NCBI GenBank assembly: GCA_036625225.1
Contig: JAZKUF010000001.1
Coordinates: forward strand, 372,001-436,000
DNA: 64,000 bases
From: Accumulibacter jenkinsii
GTDB taxonomy: Bacteria; Pseudomonadota; Gammaproteobacteria; Burkholderiales; Rhodocyclaceae
Direction of reading: 5' to 3'
Within the stretch, counting starts at the first letter, position 1; the number at the start of each line of letters is the position of its first letter. A program made the translations under genes and the position numbers. Of the stretch, positions 1 through 9,213 are shown piece after piece. The notes under the pieces are model-generated. The model was given only the letters and a program-made list of their open reading frames with translations. It did no database searches and was not told where the DNA came from.

Positions 1-291
1 CGCATTGCTGCGGCCGACGACTTCGCCTATACCGACCCGGTCGATGGCTCCCGTTCGGAGCGGCAGGGCATCCGCATACTGATCGAGGATGGCTCACGAG
101 TGGTTTTTCGCCTGTCGGGCACGGGCACCGACGGCGCCACGCTGCGCGTCTATCTCGAACGCTATGTTGCCGACCCCGGCCGTCATGAAGTACCGACGCA
201 GGCCGCTCTGGCACCGCTGGTCGACCTCGCCGACACCGTGGCACAGATTGCCCTCATTACCGGGAGAAAAAGCCCGGATGTGATCAGCTAG
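1..291 (+). CDS. pgm: Phosphoglucomutase, C-terminal fragment (5' end outside window)
   Basis: The frame is open from the first base and stops with TAG at 289-291, leaving the last 96 residues of a larger protein. The segment carries the phosphate-binding loop of the alpha-D-phosphohexomutase family, seen here as FRLSGTGTDGATLRVY. This is the form typical of glucose-specific phosphoglucomutases, which interconvert glucose 1-phosphate and glucose 6-phosphate. It sits just upstream of glgC and glgA on the same strand, so supplying glucose 1-phosphate for glycogen synthesis is the natural role. The catalytic serine domain lies outside the window, so specificity is judged only from the loop and the neighbours. 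Confidence 0.85.
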   Translation, partial: RIAAADDFAYTDPVDGSRSERQGIRILIEDGSRVVFRLSGTGTDGATLRVYLERYVADPGRHEVPTQAALAPLVDLADTVAQIALITGRKSPDVIS

Positions 292-362
292 GAGCGGCTG
301 CGAACTGGCGGCCCCTGGGGCACTACCCGATGCGATGAATCAAGCTAACAAGGGGATAGAAG

Positions 363-1631
363 ATGGTTGACAAGAAAACATTCCAGCTACCACGCAAGGC
401 AATCGCGCTGGTGCTGGCCGGCGGGCGCGGCAGCCGCCTCCACGAACTGACCGATCGGCGGGCAAAACCGGCGGTCCATTTTGGCGGCAAGTTCCGGATC
501 ATCGATTTTGCTCTCTCGAACTGCGTCAATTCGCAGCTGCGGCGAATTGGCGTGGTCACCCAGTACAAGTCACACAGTCTTCTGCGCCACCTGCAGCGCG
601 GCTGGAATTTCCTGCATGGCGAGGTGAACGAGTTTGTTGATCTGTTGCCGGCCCAGCAGCGGGTCGACGAGGAATCCTGGTATCGGGGTACGGCCGACGC
701 CGTCTTCCAGAATATCGACATCCTCGAAACCTATCGCCCAAAGCCCGAATACGTCGTGATTCTCGCGGGGGACCACGTCTACAAGATGAATTACGCCGTG
801 ATGCTGGTCGACCATGTCGAAAGTGGCGCCGAGTGCACCATTGCCTGCATCGAGGTGCCGCGTCACGAAGCCAGCGGTTTCGGGGTCATGGCGGTGGATG
901 AGAATGGCCGCGTCACCGACTTTGTCGAGAAGCCTGCCGATCCGCCGGCGATGCCCGGCAAGCCCGACAGATCGCTGTGCAGCATGGGGGTCTATGTCTT
1001 CAACGCCGAATACCTTTATGCCGAACTGGCGCGCGACATCATCGATCCGACGTCCAATCACGATTTCGGCAAGGACATCATCCCGCGGGCCGTACGCCAC
1101 GGGGTGGCGGCTGCGCACTCCTTCTCGCGCAGCTGCATCGTGGCCCCGGACGAGCAGTTCAGGGAGCATTATTGGCGTGACGCGGGAACGATCGACGCCT
1201 ATTGGGATGCGAACATCGATCTCACCGCAACGGTGCCGGCACTCAATCTCTACGACCGCAACTGGCCGGTATGGACCTATCAGCAGCAACTGCCACCCGC
1301 CAAGTTCGTGCACAACCATCTCGATCGCCGGGGGATCGCCATCGAATCCTCGGTTTCGAGTGGCTGCATCGTTTCCGGCGAAGTCAATCGTTCACTGCTG
1401 TTCTCCGGTTGCCGCGTCCATTCCTATTCCCGGGTGAATCTCTCGGTCGTGCTGCCCGATACGACGATCGGTGCCCGAGCCCGTCTCAGCCACTGCGTCG
1501 TCGACAGCGACTGTAATATTCCACCCGGGATGGTCGTCGGCGAGGATCCGCATGACGATGCTCGCCGCTTCCGCCGGACCGAGAATGGCGTTACCCTGAT
1601 TACCCGGAAAATGCTCGAACAGCTCACTTGA
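363..1631 (+). CDS. glgC: Glucose-1-phosphate adenylyltransferase (ADP-glucose pyrophosphorylase)
   Basis: A 422-residue protein of normal GlgC length. It makes ADP-glucose from ATP and glucose 1-phosphate, the committed step of bacterial glycogen synthesis in the cytoplasm. The nucleotide-binding start LVLAGGRGSRLHELTDRRAK lies at about residues 16-35, followed by the FGGKFRIIDFALSNC segment. The C-terminal third has the hexapeptide-like beta-helix expected for the oligomerisation and allosteric domain. The ATG is preceded by AAGGGG at about 350. glgA begins 20 bases after the stop, so the two are almost certainly cotranscribed. Nothing unusual is seen. Confidence 0.96.
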   Translation: MVDKKTFQLPRKAIALVLAGGRGSRLHELTDRRAKPAVHFGGKFRIIDFALSNCVNSQLRRIGVVTQYKSHSLLRHLQRGWNFLHGEVNEFVDLLPAQQRVDEESWYRGTADAVFQNIDILETYRPKPEYVVILAGDHVYKMNYAVMLVDHVESGAECTIACIEVPRHEASGFGVMAVDENGRVTDFVEKPADPPAMPGKPDRSLCSMGVYVFNAEYLYAELARDIIDPTSNHDFGKDIIPRAVRHGVAAAHSFSRSCIVAPDEQFREHYWRDAGTIDAYWDANIDLTATVPALNLYDRNWPVWTYQQQLPPAKFVHNHLDRRGIAIESSVSSGCIVSGEVNRSLLFSGCRVHSYSRVNLSVVLPDTTIGARARLSHCVVDSDCNIPPGMVVGEDPHDDARRFRRTENGVTLITRKMLEQLT

Positions 1632-1651
1632 TACGGAAATAAAAATACCTC

Positions 1652-3094
1652 TTGCGTATTCTGCACGTTGCGGCTGAAATCTATCCGCTGATCAAGACCG
1701 GTGGTCTGGCCGATGTCGTTGCCGCCCTGCCCGCGGCGCTGATCGCGCGCGGGCTGGACACCCGCGTTCTGGTCCCCGGCATGCCCGGTATCCTCAACGG
1801 CGTCAGCGACCTGAAGCGCATCATCCGCCTCGGTCCGGCTTTCGGGGCGGCGGTCATCACCTTGCGACTCGGTCATCTGCCGGACAGTGGCGTACCGATC
1901 TACGTCATTGATGCCCCTTTCCTTTACCGACGTGACGGCAACCCGTATCTGGGTCCGGACGGTCGCGACTGGAAGGACAATCATCGCCGTTACGCGCTGC
2001 TCGGCTGGGTGGCGGCGCACCTCGCCGCCGGTGAACTCGATCCTCGCTGGCAGCCCGAAGTGGTCCATGCGCATGACTGGCACGCCGGACTGGCGCCGGT
2101 CTACATTGCGCAGAATCCGGCGTTGACCACGGCAACCCTGTTTACCATTCACAATCTCGCCTTCCACGGGCTGTTTCCTCTCGATTACCACACTGACCTG
2201 GGTTTGCTGATTTCCGGTCCGGATCACAGTTCGCTTGAATTCTACGGACAACTGTCGTTCATGAAAGCCGCGCTCGTGCATGCCGAGCGGGTGAGCACGG
2301 TCAGCCCGACCTATGCCCGCGAGATCTGTACGCCAAATTTCGGCTGGGGGCTCGATGGTCTGCTGCGTGATCGCGGGGCCCACCTCTCGGGCATTCTCAA
2401 CGGGGTCGACTATTCGGTATGGAATCCGGGAAGCGACCCGGCCTTGCCGAAGAACTACACGGTTGACCATCTGCGGGGCAAGAAGATCTGCAAGCTCAAG
2501 CTGCAATCGGAAGCCGGTTTTTCTCATCGTTCCCGGGCGCCCCTGTTTGCGGTGGTCAGCCGCCTGACCGCGCAAAAGGGGATGGACCTGGTGCTCGGAT
2601 CGCTGCCGGCCCTGCTGGCCGCAGGCGGACAGCTGGTTGTTCTCGGCAGCGGCGAAGCCGACATCGAGGCGGGTTTCCGGGCGGCCGCCGCGGCACATCC
2701 GCACAGCGTATCGGTTCACTTCGGCTACGATGAGGCCTTGTCACACCGGATCATCGCCGGTGCCGACATTCTGCTCGTTCCCTCGCGTTTCGAACCCTGT
2801 GGTCTGACTCAGCTCTACGCCCTGCACTATGGCACCTTGCCGCTGGTGCGGCGGGTCGGCGGTCTGGCCGATACGGTGATTGACGCGACACCGGAAAGCC
2901 TTCAGGAGGGGACCGCCAACGGTTTCGTTTTTGATGATGCCAACAGCCGCACGCTCTCCGCTCGCATCGCTGACGCCCTCACGCTGTATCGTGACACGCC
3001 GGCGTGGATCCAGGTCCAACGGCGAGGCATGGTGCAGGATTTCTCCTGGGCGGATTCTGCGCTACGCTACGAGGCGCTGTACCGGAGTATCTGA
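1652..3094 (+). CDS. glgA: Glycogen synthase, ADP-glucose dependent
   Basis: A 480-residue GT5 glycosyltransferase that extends alpha-1,4-glucan chains from ADP-glucose. The family's N-terminal KTGGLADV loop is at residues 15-22, and the C-terminal RFEPCGLTQLYALHYGTLPL segment carries the conserved catalytic glutamate region. The start is TTG, chosen because the protein begins with the classic MRILHVAAEIYP opening right there and no ATG fits. No strong ribosome binding site is visible, which is compatible with translational coupling to glgC 20 bases upstream. Length and motifs are normal. Confidence 0.96.
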   Translation: MRILHVAAEIYPLIKTGGLADVVAALPAALIARGLDTRVLVPGMPGILNGVSDLKRIIRLGPAFGAAVITLRLGHLPDSGVPIYVIDAPFLYRRDGNPYLGPDGRDWKDNHRRYALLGWVAAHLAAGELDPRWQPEVVHAHDWHAGLAPVYIAQNPALTTATLFTIHNLAFHGLFPLDYHTDLGLLISGPDHSSLEFYGQLSFMKAALVHAERVSTVSPTYAREICTPNFGWGLDGLLRDRGAHLSGILNGVDYSVWNPGSDPALPKNYTVDHLRGKKICKLKLQSEAGFSHRSRAPLFAVVSRLTAQKGMDLVLGSLPALLAAGGQLVVLGSGEADIEAGFRAAAAAHPHSVSVHFGYDEALSHRIIAGADILLVPSRFEPCGLTQLYALHYGTLPLVRRVGGLADTVIDATPESLQEGTANGFVFDDANSRTLSARIADALTLYRDTPAWIQVQRRGMVQDFSWADSALRYEALYRSI

Positions 3095-3253
3095 CGCGGC
3101 AAATCCGTACAATGGCAGGGTGACGGGCGGCAACCGATCAGCGCTGGCCGGAACCTTTCGCTGCCCGGGTCGGCTGAGTCGGCCGCGTGTCACCGTGCGA
3201 CCAGAAATGGCAGCTACCGTTGTTTTCGGAAACCGTTCCCGCAGGAGAATTTC

Positions 3254-4543
3254 TTGTCCCCCTCTCGTTCCCTGATCCGCCCATTCGCCGGCCTTCGACC
3301 CCGCAGCACGGAAGCTGCAGCCGTCGCGGCACCGCCCTATGATGTCCTCTCCAGTGCAGAAGCGCGGCAGGCTGCGATCGGCAAACCGCTGTCGTTTCTG
3401 CACGTTTCCAAGGCCGAAATCGACCTTCCGCCGCAGGTCGATCACTACGCTCCCGAGGTCTATCTGAAGTCGGCCGAGAATTTTCAGCGCATGATCGACG
3501 GCGGGGTCCTTCGCCGCGACCCGCACCCCTGCTATTACGCCTATCGCCTGATCATGGGCCGGCACATCCAGACCGGGCTGGTGGCCGCCGCCTCGATCGC
3601 CGCCTACGATGGCGAGCGCATCCGCAGGCACGAATTCACCCGACCCGACAAGGAAGATGATCGGGTGCGCCAGATCGAAGCGCTGAACGCGCAGACCGGG
3701 CCCGTGTTGCTGGCTCACCCGGCGAGCACGGAAGCCGAGCAGTTGCTGGCGCTGGCCACCGATCGCCTGCCGGTCGCTGACCTGACGGCAGACGACGGCA
3801 TCCGGCACACCCTGTGGATGATCGACGAGCCGGCCCATATCGCTCGCATCACCGAGGTCTTCGGTGCCATGCCTTCCTTCTATATTGCCGATGGTCACCA
3901 TCGCTCGGCGGCTGCCTCGCGGGTGGCTGCGAAGCGACGTGCCGCGAATTCGGCAACGGACGCAGCCGAGTATTTTCTTTCCGTCATTTTTCCGGCCGGG
4001 CAGATGCTGATCATGGACTACAACCGTCTGGTCAGGGATCTCAACGGTCTGACGGAGAACGCATTCCTGGCTGCGGTCGGCGAACGATACGACCTGTACC
4101 CGGTCTCCGAAGCGATGAAGCCCGAGCGTAGCGGCGTCTGTGGCATGTATCTTGGCGCGCGCTGGTTTCGCCTGGAGATCCGGCCCGAACGGGTTCCGCA
4201 GTCGGATCCGGTACGCCGACTCGATGTTTCGGTGCTTGCCGAACAGTTGCTCGGACCTCTTCTGGGAATCACCGATCTGCGGCGAGACACGCGCATCGAT
4301 TTTGTCGGTGGGATGCGCGGCCTCGGCGAACTCGAACGGCGAGTCGACAGCGGTGAAATGGCCGTCGCCTTTGCCATGTATCCAACGCCGATGGCGGACC
4401 TGATGGCGGTTGCCGACGCCGGTCAGGTGATGCCGCCGAAGTCGACCTGGTTTGAACCCAAACTCGCGGACGGGCTGGTGTCGCTGCTGCTGGATCCTGC
4501 CGAGGGTTCAGCTGGCCGGGTTCCTGCGCAAGCAAACCTGTGA
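3254..4543 (+). CDS. DUF1015 family protein
   Basis: A 429-residue protein with the DUF1015 (COG4198) opening IRPFAGLRP followed by PPYDVLSS, and the family hallmark ADGHHRSAAASRVAAK near residues 213-228. The family is widespread, but its biochemical activity is not established. The conserved histidine cluster suggests an enzyme; that is only inference. The start is TTG, supported by GCAGGAGA eight or so bases upstream. The last 36 bases overlap the 3' end of selD on the opposite strand. No signal peptide or membrane segment is seen, so the product is probably cytoplasmic. Confidence 0.85.
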   Translation: MSPSRSLIRPFAGLRPRSTEAAAVAAPPYDVLSSAEARQAAIGKPLSFLHVSKAEIDLPPQVDHYAPEVYLKSAENFQRMIDGGVLRRDPHPCYYAYRLIMGRHIQTGLVAAASIAAYDGERIRRHEFTRPDKEDDRVRQIEALNAQTGPVLLAHPASTEAEQLLALATDRLPVADLTADDGIRHTLWMIDEPAHIARITEVFGAMPSFYIADGHHRSAAASRVAAKRRAANSATDAAEYFLSVIFPAGQMLIMDYNRLVRDLNGLTENAFLAAVGERYDLYPVSEAMKPERSGVCGMYLGARWFRLEIRPERVPQSDPVRRLDVSVLAEQLLGPLLGITDLRRDTRIDFVGGMRGLGELERRVDSGEMAVAFAMYPTPMADLMAVADAGQVMPPKSTWFEPKLADGLVSLLLDPAEGSAGRVPAQANL

Positions 4544-5635
4544 CTTGCCGGCGCGCATCTCGCCGATCACCGTGGCGTGATCGAAGCCCTCCTGGAGGAA
4601 AATCGCCAGGACTTCAGTGACCACTTCGGGGGCGCAGGCGACCAGCAAGCCACCGCTGGTTTGCGGGTCAGTCAGCAGCGCTTGCTGGATTTCGCTGAAC
4701 GGCTCTTTCTCGCGCCGGAGGTGTTCGCCGTAGCTCGTCCAGTTGCGTCCCGAGGCGCCAGTCACGCAGCCCTGGGCCGCGTACTCGAGCGCGTTCGGCA
4801 GAATCGGCAGCGCGCGGTAATCGATCACTGCCGAAACGCCGGAGGCCTTGCAGATTTCGACCAGATGACCGAGCAGGCCAAAGCCCGTGACGTCGGTCAT
4901 CGCGTGCACGCCGGCCAAACAAGCGAGTGCCCGCCCCGGTGTGTTGAGTTGCGTCGTCGAGGCAATCATCGCGGCGTAATCGGCGGCCGACAGGAGGCCC
5001 TTCTTGAGCGCTGCGCTGAAGAAACCAATCCCCAGCGCCTTGCCGAGAATCAACTGATCGCCGGGTCGGGCGCCGGAGTTGCGTTTCAGCTTGTCCGGAT
5101 GCACCAAGCCGATGGCCACCAGCCCATAGATCGGTTCGACCGAATCGATCGTGTGCCCGCCGGCAATCGGGATGCCGGCTCTGGCGCAAACCGATTCACC
5201 GCCTTCGAGGATGCGTCTGATCGTTTCGAGCGGCAACTTGTTCACCGGCATGCCGACCACCGCCAGCGCCAGCAGCGGCACCCCGCCCATGGCATAGACG
5301 TCGGAAAGGGCATTGGTCGCTGCGATGCAGCCGAAGTCGAACGGGTCATCGACGATCGGCATGAAGAAGTCGGTGGTCGCGACCAGCGCCTGATCGGCAT
5401 TGAGCTGATAGACGGCAGCGTCGTCGCTGGTTTCGATGCCGACCAGCAGTTCCCTGGGCGCGAGGGCCGGGGACGTCTTGGCGAGGATCTGTTCGAGGAC
5501 GCTGGGAGCGATCTTGCAGCCACACCCGCCACCGTGCGAGAAGCGGGTCAACCTGACCGGTTCGGTCGATTCGACATCCGCGACAGGCGGTTCAACGATT
5601 CCGGCTTTTGTTCGGGGCATCTTTTCTCTGGGCAT
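4508..5635 (-). CDS. selD: Selenide, water dikinase (selenophosphate synthetase)
   Basis: A 375-residue enzyme that makes selenophosphate from selenide and ATP, the selenium donor for selenocysteine and 2-selenouridine. The catalytic loop SHGGGCGCKIAP places the reactive residue at Cys38 and the essential lysine at Lys41. The codon is TGT, so this is the cysteine form and not a selenoprotein. The glycine-rich segments of the PurM-like fold (TTDFFMPIVDDPFDFG, VTGFGLLGH) follow. About 20 residues precede the usual start, so a downstream start is possible. It is the last gene of a leftward block after CopZ and CopA. selA and selB are not in the window. Its 3' end overlaps the DUF1015 gene convergently. 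Confidence 0.95.
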   Translation of the reverse strand: MPREKMPRTKAGIVEPPVADVESTEPVRLTRFSHGGGCGCKIAPSVLEQILAKTSPALAPRELLVGIETSDDAAVYQLNADQALVATTDFFMPIVDDPFDFGCIAATNALSDVYAMGGVPLLALAVVGMPVNKLPLETIRRILEGGESVCARAGIPIAGGHTIDSVEPIYGLVAIGLVHPDKLKRNSGARPGDQLILGKALGIGFFSAALKKGLLSAADYAAMIASTTQLNTPGRALACLAGVHAMTDVTGFGLLGHLVEICKASGVSAVIDYRALPILPNALEYAAQGCVTGASGRNWTSYGEHLRREKEPFSEIQQALLTDPQTSGGLLVACAPEVVTEVLAIFLQEGFDHATVIGEMRAGKSQVCLRRNPAS

Positions 5636-5698
5636 GATTTTTCTGGCAGACGGGCAGGGCGATCGACCGCAAGCGCGCCGGCGGCAAAGCGTTCAAGG

Positions 5699-5908
5699 TT
5701 AACGAGGGGTGTCGAATCCTGCGCCTTCGACCACGTCGCGCAAGCGGGCAATGCTCACCCGCGAAGGGTCACAGGTCACGCTGGCCTGACCCTTGGCAAG
5801 CGATACGTCAACCTGTTCCACTCCCGGCAGCGCCTTGAGGGCTGCGCCGAGGCTCTTGACGCAACCTTCGCAGCTCATCCCGGCAACCTCAATGACGATT
5901 GTTTCCAT
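5699..5908 (-). CDS. copZ: CopZ-like heavy-metal-associated (HMA) copper chaperone
   Basis: A 69-residue single-domain HMA protein with the metal-binding loop GMSCEGC at about residues 9-15. Small free HMA proteins bind Cu(I) and pass it to P1B ATPases. The ATG at 5908 is preferred over a longer upstream frame because GGAAAGGGAAGAGG stands directly before it. It lies 43 bases downstream of the CopA-type ATPase stop on the same strand, the normal partner arrangement. Cu(I) is inferred from this context; mercury or other soft metals cannot be excluded from a 69-residue domain alone. Confidence 0.88.
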   Translation of the reverse strand: METIVIEVAGMSCEGCVKSLGAALKALPGVEQVDVSLAKGQASVTCDPSRVSIARLRDVVEGAGFDTPR

Positions 5909-5951
5909 GCCTCTTCCCTTTCCTGTCTGCGTACGCTGCGAGCTGGCAACC

Positions 5952-8375
5952 TTACTTGCCGGCGGCACGCCAGCGCCGCAGGCGCAGCGAGTTGGACACC
6001 ACCGAGACCGAACTGAGTGCCATCGCAGCGCCGGCGATCACCGGATTCAGCATCCCCAGTGCGGCGAGGGGAATGCCGAGCACATTGTAGATGAAAGCGC
6101 AGAACAGATTCTGCCTGATTTTTTGCAGGGTTGCTCGCGACAGCAGGATGGCATCGGCAATGCCGTGGAGGTCGCCGCGGACCAGCGTCACGTCGGCCGC
6201 ACTGATCGCCGCATCCGAACCGCTACCGATGGCGAAGCTGACATCGGCGGTCGCCAGCGCTGGCGCATCGTTGATGCCGTCGCCGACCATCGCCACGACG
6301 GCGTTGCCGACCTTCAGCGTGTTGACCGTCGCCGCCTTGTCGCCCGGGAGGACGCCGGCGCGGAAATCGTCGATCCCGCTCGCCTCGGCAATCGATGCGG
6401 CGGTGACGAGATGATCACCGGTGAGCATCACGACCCGAATTCCCATCGCCTTGAGCCGCGCCACCGCAGCGCGCGAAGTGGCACGCAGCGGGTCGGCAAT
6501 CGCCAGCAGCGCCAGGACCCGGCCATCCTCGATCGCGTCGGCGAAGGTCATCGGCTGCAAAAACTCGACCAGGACCACCACCGTCTTGCCCGAGCGCTGC
6601 AAGGCGTCGATCAGCTCAAGGGGCAGGGGGAGGCTGACGAAGCTATCGGGCGCCCCGAGAGCGAGCCAGCGCCCGCCGACCCGACCCTGCACCCCACGGC
6701 CGGGGGTGGCCCGAAACTCGTCGAGCGTCGGCAGGACGACGCCGGCCGCCTGCGCATGCTGCAGGATGGCTCGTGCCAGAGGATGTTCGGAAGCCTGTTC
6801 GAGACCGGCAGCGAGGGTCAGGGCCTCGTCGGCCGATGCCGTCAGCGGCAGCAGATCGGACAACACCGGCTCGCCAAGGGTCAGCGTTCCGGTCTTGTCA
6901 ATCGCGAGCACGCTCACTTTTTGCGCGCGCTCGAGCGCTTCGGCGTTCTTGATCAGGATCCCGGCGGCGGCCGCCTGTCCACTCGCCACCATGATGGCGG
7001 TCGGCGTTGCCAGACCGAGGGCGCAGGGACAGGCAATCACCAGCACGGCGACGGCATTGATCAGCGCCGTGCTGAAAACGCCGGCGAACGCCCACCAGAA
7101 AATCAGGGTCCCGAGGGCGATCACGCAGACGATCGGGACGAAGACTGCCGAGACGCGGTCGGCGAGTCGCTGTACGGGCGCTTTTGACCCCTGCGCTTCG
7201 GCGACCAGGCGGATGATGCTGGCCAGCAAGGTGTGTTCGCCGACACCGGTTGCCCGACAGAGCAGCATTCCCTCGCCATTCGCTGTGGCGGCAAAGACGC
7301 GCTCGCCGGGCTGCTTGGCAATCGGCATGCTCTCACCGGTGAGCATGGCCTCGTTGACGTTCGACGCCCCATCGATCACCTCGCCGTCGACCGGTACGCT
7401 CTCGCCGGGACGGACCATGAAGATATCGCCGGGGATCAGCAAGGCAGCGGCGACCTCGATCCACTGGCCGTTGCGCTCGACGCGTGCCGTTCGCGGCTGC
7501 AGGCGGATCAGGGCCTCGATCGCTGCGGTGGTTTTCGCCTTGGCGCGGGCCTCGAGCAGCTTACCGAGCAAGACAAGAGTGATCACTGCCGCCGAAGCCT
7601 CGAAATAGACGTGCAGGTGAGCCGCACCGCCGACGGTCACGGCAAAGCTGAACAGGTAGGCCATCGTCGTGCCGAGAGCGACCAGTACGTCCATGTTCGC
7701 GCCACCGCCGCGTACGGCTTTCCAGGCACCCGCGTAGAAGCGCCAGCCAATCCAGAACTGCACCGGCGTCGCCAGCCCGAGCTGCAGCCAGCGCGGCAGC
7801 AGATCCTGCTGATGACCAGCGCCATCGAACATGGTGAACATTTGCGCCACCAGGGGCAGCGTCAGCGCAGCCGAGAACCAGAAACGACGCCATTCGACCT
7901 GCCGGCTGGCGCGTTTTCCTGCCTGCTCCTCTTCGTGCGAACGATCGTCGACTCGCTGGCTGCCGAAGCCAGCGCTCTCGACAGTGGCGAAGATCTGTGC
8001 CGGAGCGATGACTCCGGGAAGGTAGCGGACCGTCGCCCTTTCGGTGGCCAGATTGACCACCGCGTGCACCTCGGGCAAACGGTTGAGCAACTTTTCGATG
8101 CGCGTCGAGCAGGCCGCGCAAGTCATGCCTTCGATGGCCATTTCGAGGGTCTGTGGCGGGACGCTGAATCCGGCCTGCTCGATCGCCGAGACGATCTGCC
8201 GGGAGCTGGTCTTGGCCGCGTAGATCTGGATCAGCGCATGCTCGCTGGCAAGATTGACGCTGGCCCTTACCCCCGGCAATCGATTCAGCACTTTCTCGAT
8301 ACGCGCAGCGCATGCGGCGCAGGTCATGCCGCTGATCGGCAGGTCGAGACGATCCGGTGCGGTCGTCGCGCTCAT
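5952..8375 (-). CDS. copA: Cu(I)-translocating P1B-type ATPase with two N-terminal HMA domains
   Basis: An 807-residue heavy-metal ATPase that uses ATP to move Cu(I) across the inner membrane. Two HMA domains open the protein, each with GMTCAAC (cysteines 19/22 and 86/89). The membrane CPC motif appears in VIACPCALGLATPT, the phosphorylation site in AIDKTGTLTLGE, and the hinge in VAMVGDGINDAPALA. The ATG at 8375 gives the standard N-terminus; an upstream in-frame extension of 43 residues lacks family features. With hemN-fnr and a TauE-like gene next door the place resembles cbb3-oxidase maturation loci, where CcoI/FixI serves. Two CAAC-type HMA domains fit CopA better. No ccoS is present. Confidence 0.95.
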   Translation of the reverse strand: MSATTAPDRLDLPISGMTCAACAARIEKVLNRLPGVRASVNLASEHALIQIYAAKTSSRQIVSAIEQAGFSVPPQTLEMAIEGMTCAACSTRIEKLLNRLPEVHAVVNLATERATVRYLPGVIAPAQIFATVESAGFGSQRVDDRSHEEEQAGKRASRQVEWRRFWFSAALTLPLVAQMFTMFDGAGHQQDLLPRWLQLGLATPVQFWIGWRFYAGAWKAVRGGGANMDVLVALGTTMAYLFSFAVTVGGAAHLHVYFEASAAVITLVLLGKLLEARAKAKTTAAIEALIRLQPRTARVERNGQWIEVAAALLIPGDIFMVRPGESVPVDGEVIDGASNVNEAMLTGESMPIAKQPGERVFAATANGEGMLLCRATGVGEHTLLASIIRLVAEAQGSKAPVQRLADRVSAVFVPIVCVIALGTLIFWWAFAGVFSTALINAVAVLVIACPCALGLATPTAIMVASGQAAAAGILIKNAEALERAQKVSVLAIDKTGTLTLGEPVLSDLLPLTASADEALTLAAGLEQASEHPLARAILQHAQAAGVVLPTLDEFRATPGRGVQGRVGGRWLALGAPDSFVSLPLPLELIDALQRSGKTVVVLVEFLQPMTFADAIEDGRVLALLAIADPLRATSRAAVARLKAMGIRVVMLTGDHLVTAASIAEASGIDDFRAGVLPGDKAATVNTLKVGNAVVAMVGDGINDAPALATADVSFAIGSGSDAAISAADVTLVRGDLHGIADAILLSRATLQKIRQNLFCAFIYNVLGIPLAALGMLNPVIAGAAMALSSVSVVSNSLRLRRWRAAGK

Positions 8376-8445
8376 CTTCGCGCATCTCGGGGCCGAAAGC
8401 GGCGCCGGCACAGGGGGAGGGGATCGATGGCCATCTGGCGCCTCG

Positions 8446-9138
8446 CTAATGGAGAAATATCTGGCGCGAAAGACCGGCGATGCCGAAAAGTCCCCAGACG
8501 CCAAAGCCGAGAACCACCAGGCCAGAGGTCAGACGGACGAACGGCCGGCGAAGGCAGTCCTTGAGACGGGCGGCAAAGAGACCGGCGAGCAGCAGGTTGG
8601 GCAGGGTGCCAAGGCCAAAGGCCAGCATCAGGCCGGCACCGTGCCAGGCCGAACCGCTGGTAAGCGCGGTTGCCAGGGCACTGTAGACCAGTCCACAGGG
8701 CAGCCAGCCCCAGAGCAGGCCAAGCGGAAAAGCCTGCGCCACGCTGCGCACCGGGAGAAAGCGGCCGGTCAGGGGTTGCAGGTGTCGCCACAGCCTCTGC
8801 CCCAGGCGTTCGCTGAATGCCAATGCTCGGGTCGCTCCCATCAGGTAGAGGCCGAGGGCGATCAGCATCAGGTTGGCGAACAGATAGAGCACGGTCCGCA
8901 GCGGCAACTGGGCGGCCAGCGGGGCGGACAGCGTCAGGCTCGCTTCGCTCAGCGCACCGACTATCGCGCCGGCCACCGCATAGCTGCTGATCCGCCCGGC
9001 ATTGTAGGCGAGATGCAGGGTGAAACCGGCCGGCGTGCCCATCGACAGGGCACCGACAATCCCGCCGCACATGCCGACGCAATGCGTGCCGCCGAGCAGG
9101 CCGATCAGCAACAGGGAGAGAAAACCGGATTCAGGCAT
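8446..9138 (-). CDS. Sulfite exporter TauE/SafE-like (UreH-type) membrane protein
   Basis: A 230-residue, strongly hydrophobic protein with about six membrane segments. The N-terminal LLGGTHCVGMCGGIVGALS is the signature of the HCxGMCGG branch of the TauE/SafE superfamily, often annotated as a heavy-metal transport or cytochrome-oxidase biogenesis protein and found beside fixI/ccoI, ccoS, hemN and fnr. Here it precedes copA by 70 bases and follows hemN, so a link to copper handling or oxidase assembly is likely but inferred. Start is uncertain: ATG at 9138 is used, and an in-frame TTG at 9153 is possible; neither has a good ribosome binding site. Confidence 0.82.
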   Translation of the reverse strand: MPESGFLSLLLIGLLGGTHCVGMCGGIVGALSMGTPAGFTLHLAYNAGRISSYAVAGAIVGALSEASLTLSAPLAAQLPLRTVLYLFANLMLIALGLYLMGATRALAFSERLGQRLWRHLQPLTGRFLPVRSVAQAFPLGLLWGWLPCGLVYSALATALTSGSAWHGAGLMLAFGLGTLPNLLLAGLFAARLKDCLRRPFVRLTSGLVVLGFGVWGLFGIAGLSRQIFLH

Positions 9139-9213
9139 GGCAGGTGACAGCAACCGCGGGAGGAGTGCGAGAATTCTACTCTTTCCGCCTCACCGGCCCA
9201 CCGCCGACCCGTT

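Noticed and set aside
5510..5530. Possible selenocysteine codon in selD, since some selD genes encode Sec at the active site
   Set aside because: The catalytic codon reads TGT (Cys38) and the next cysteine TGC; there is no in-frame TGA.
4577..6016. 479-codon plus-strand open frame opposite selD and copZ
   Set aside because: Shadow of selD and copZ, with low-complexity Arg/Gly/Gln composition and no domain.
5952..8375. The copper ATPase as CcoI/FixI of a cbb3-oxidase cluster, given hemN-fnr and TauE-like neighbours
   Set aside because: It has two GMTCAAC HMA domains and a CopZ gene after it; no ccoS or ccoNOQP nearby. CopA is the better call, though a role in oxidase assembly is not excluded.
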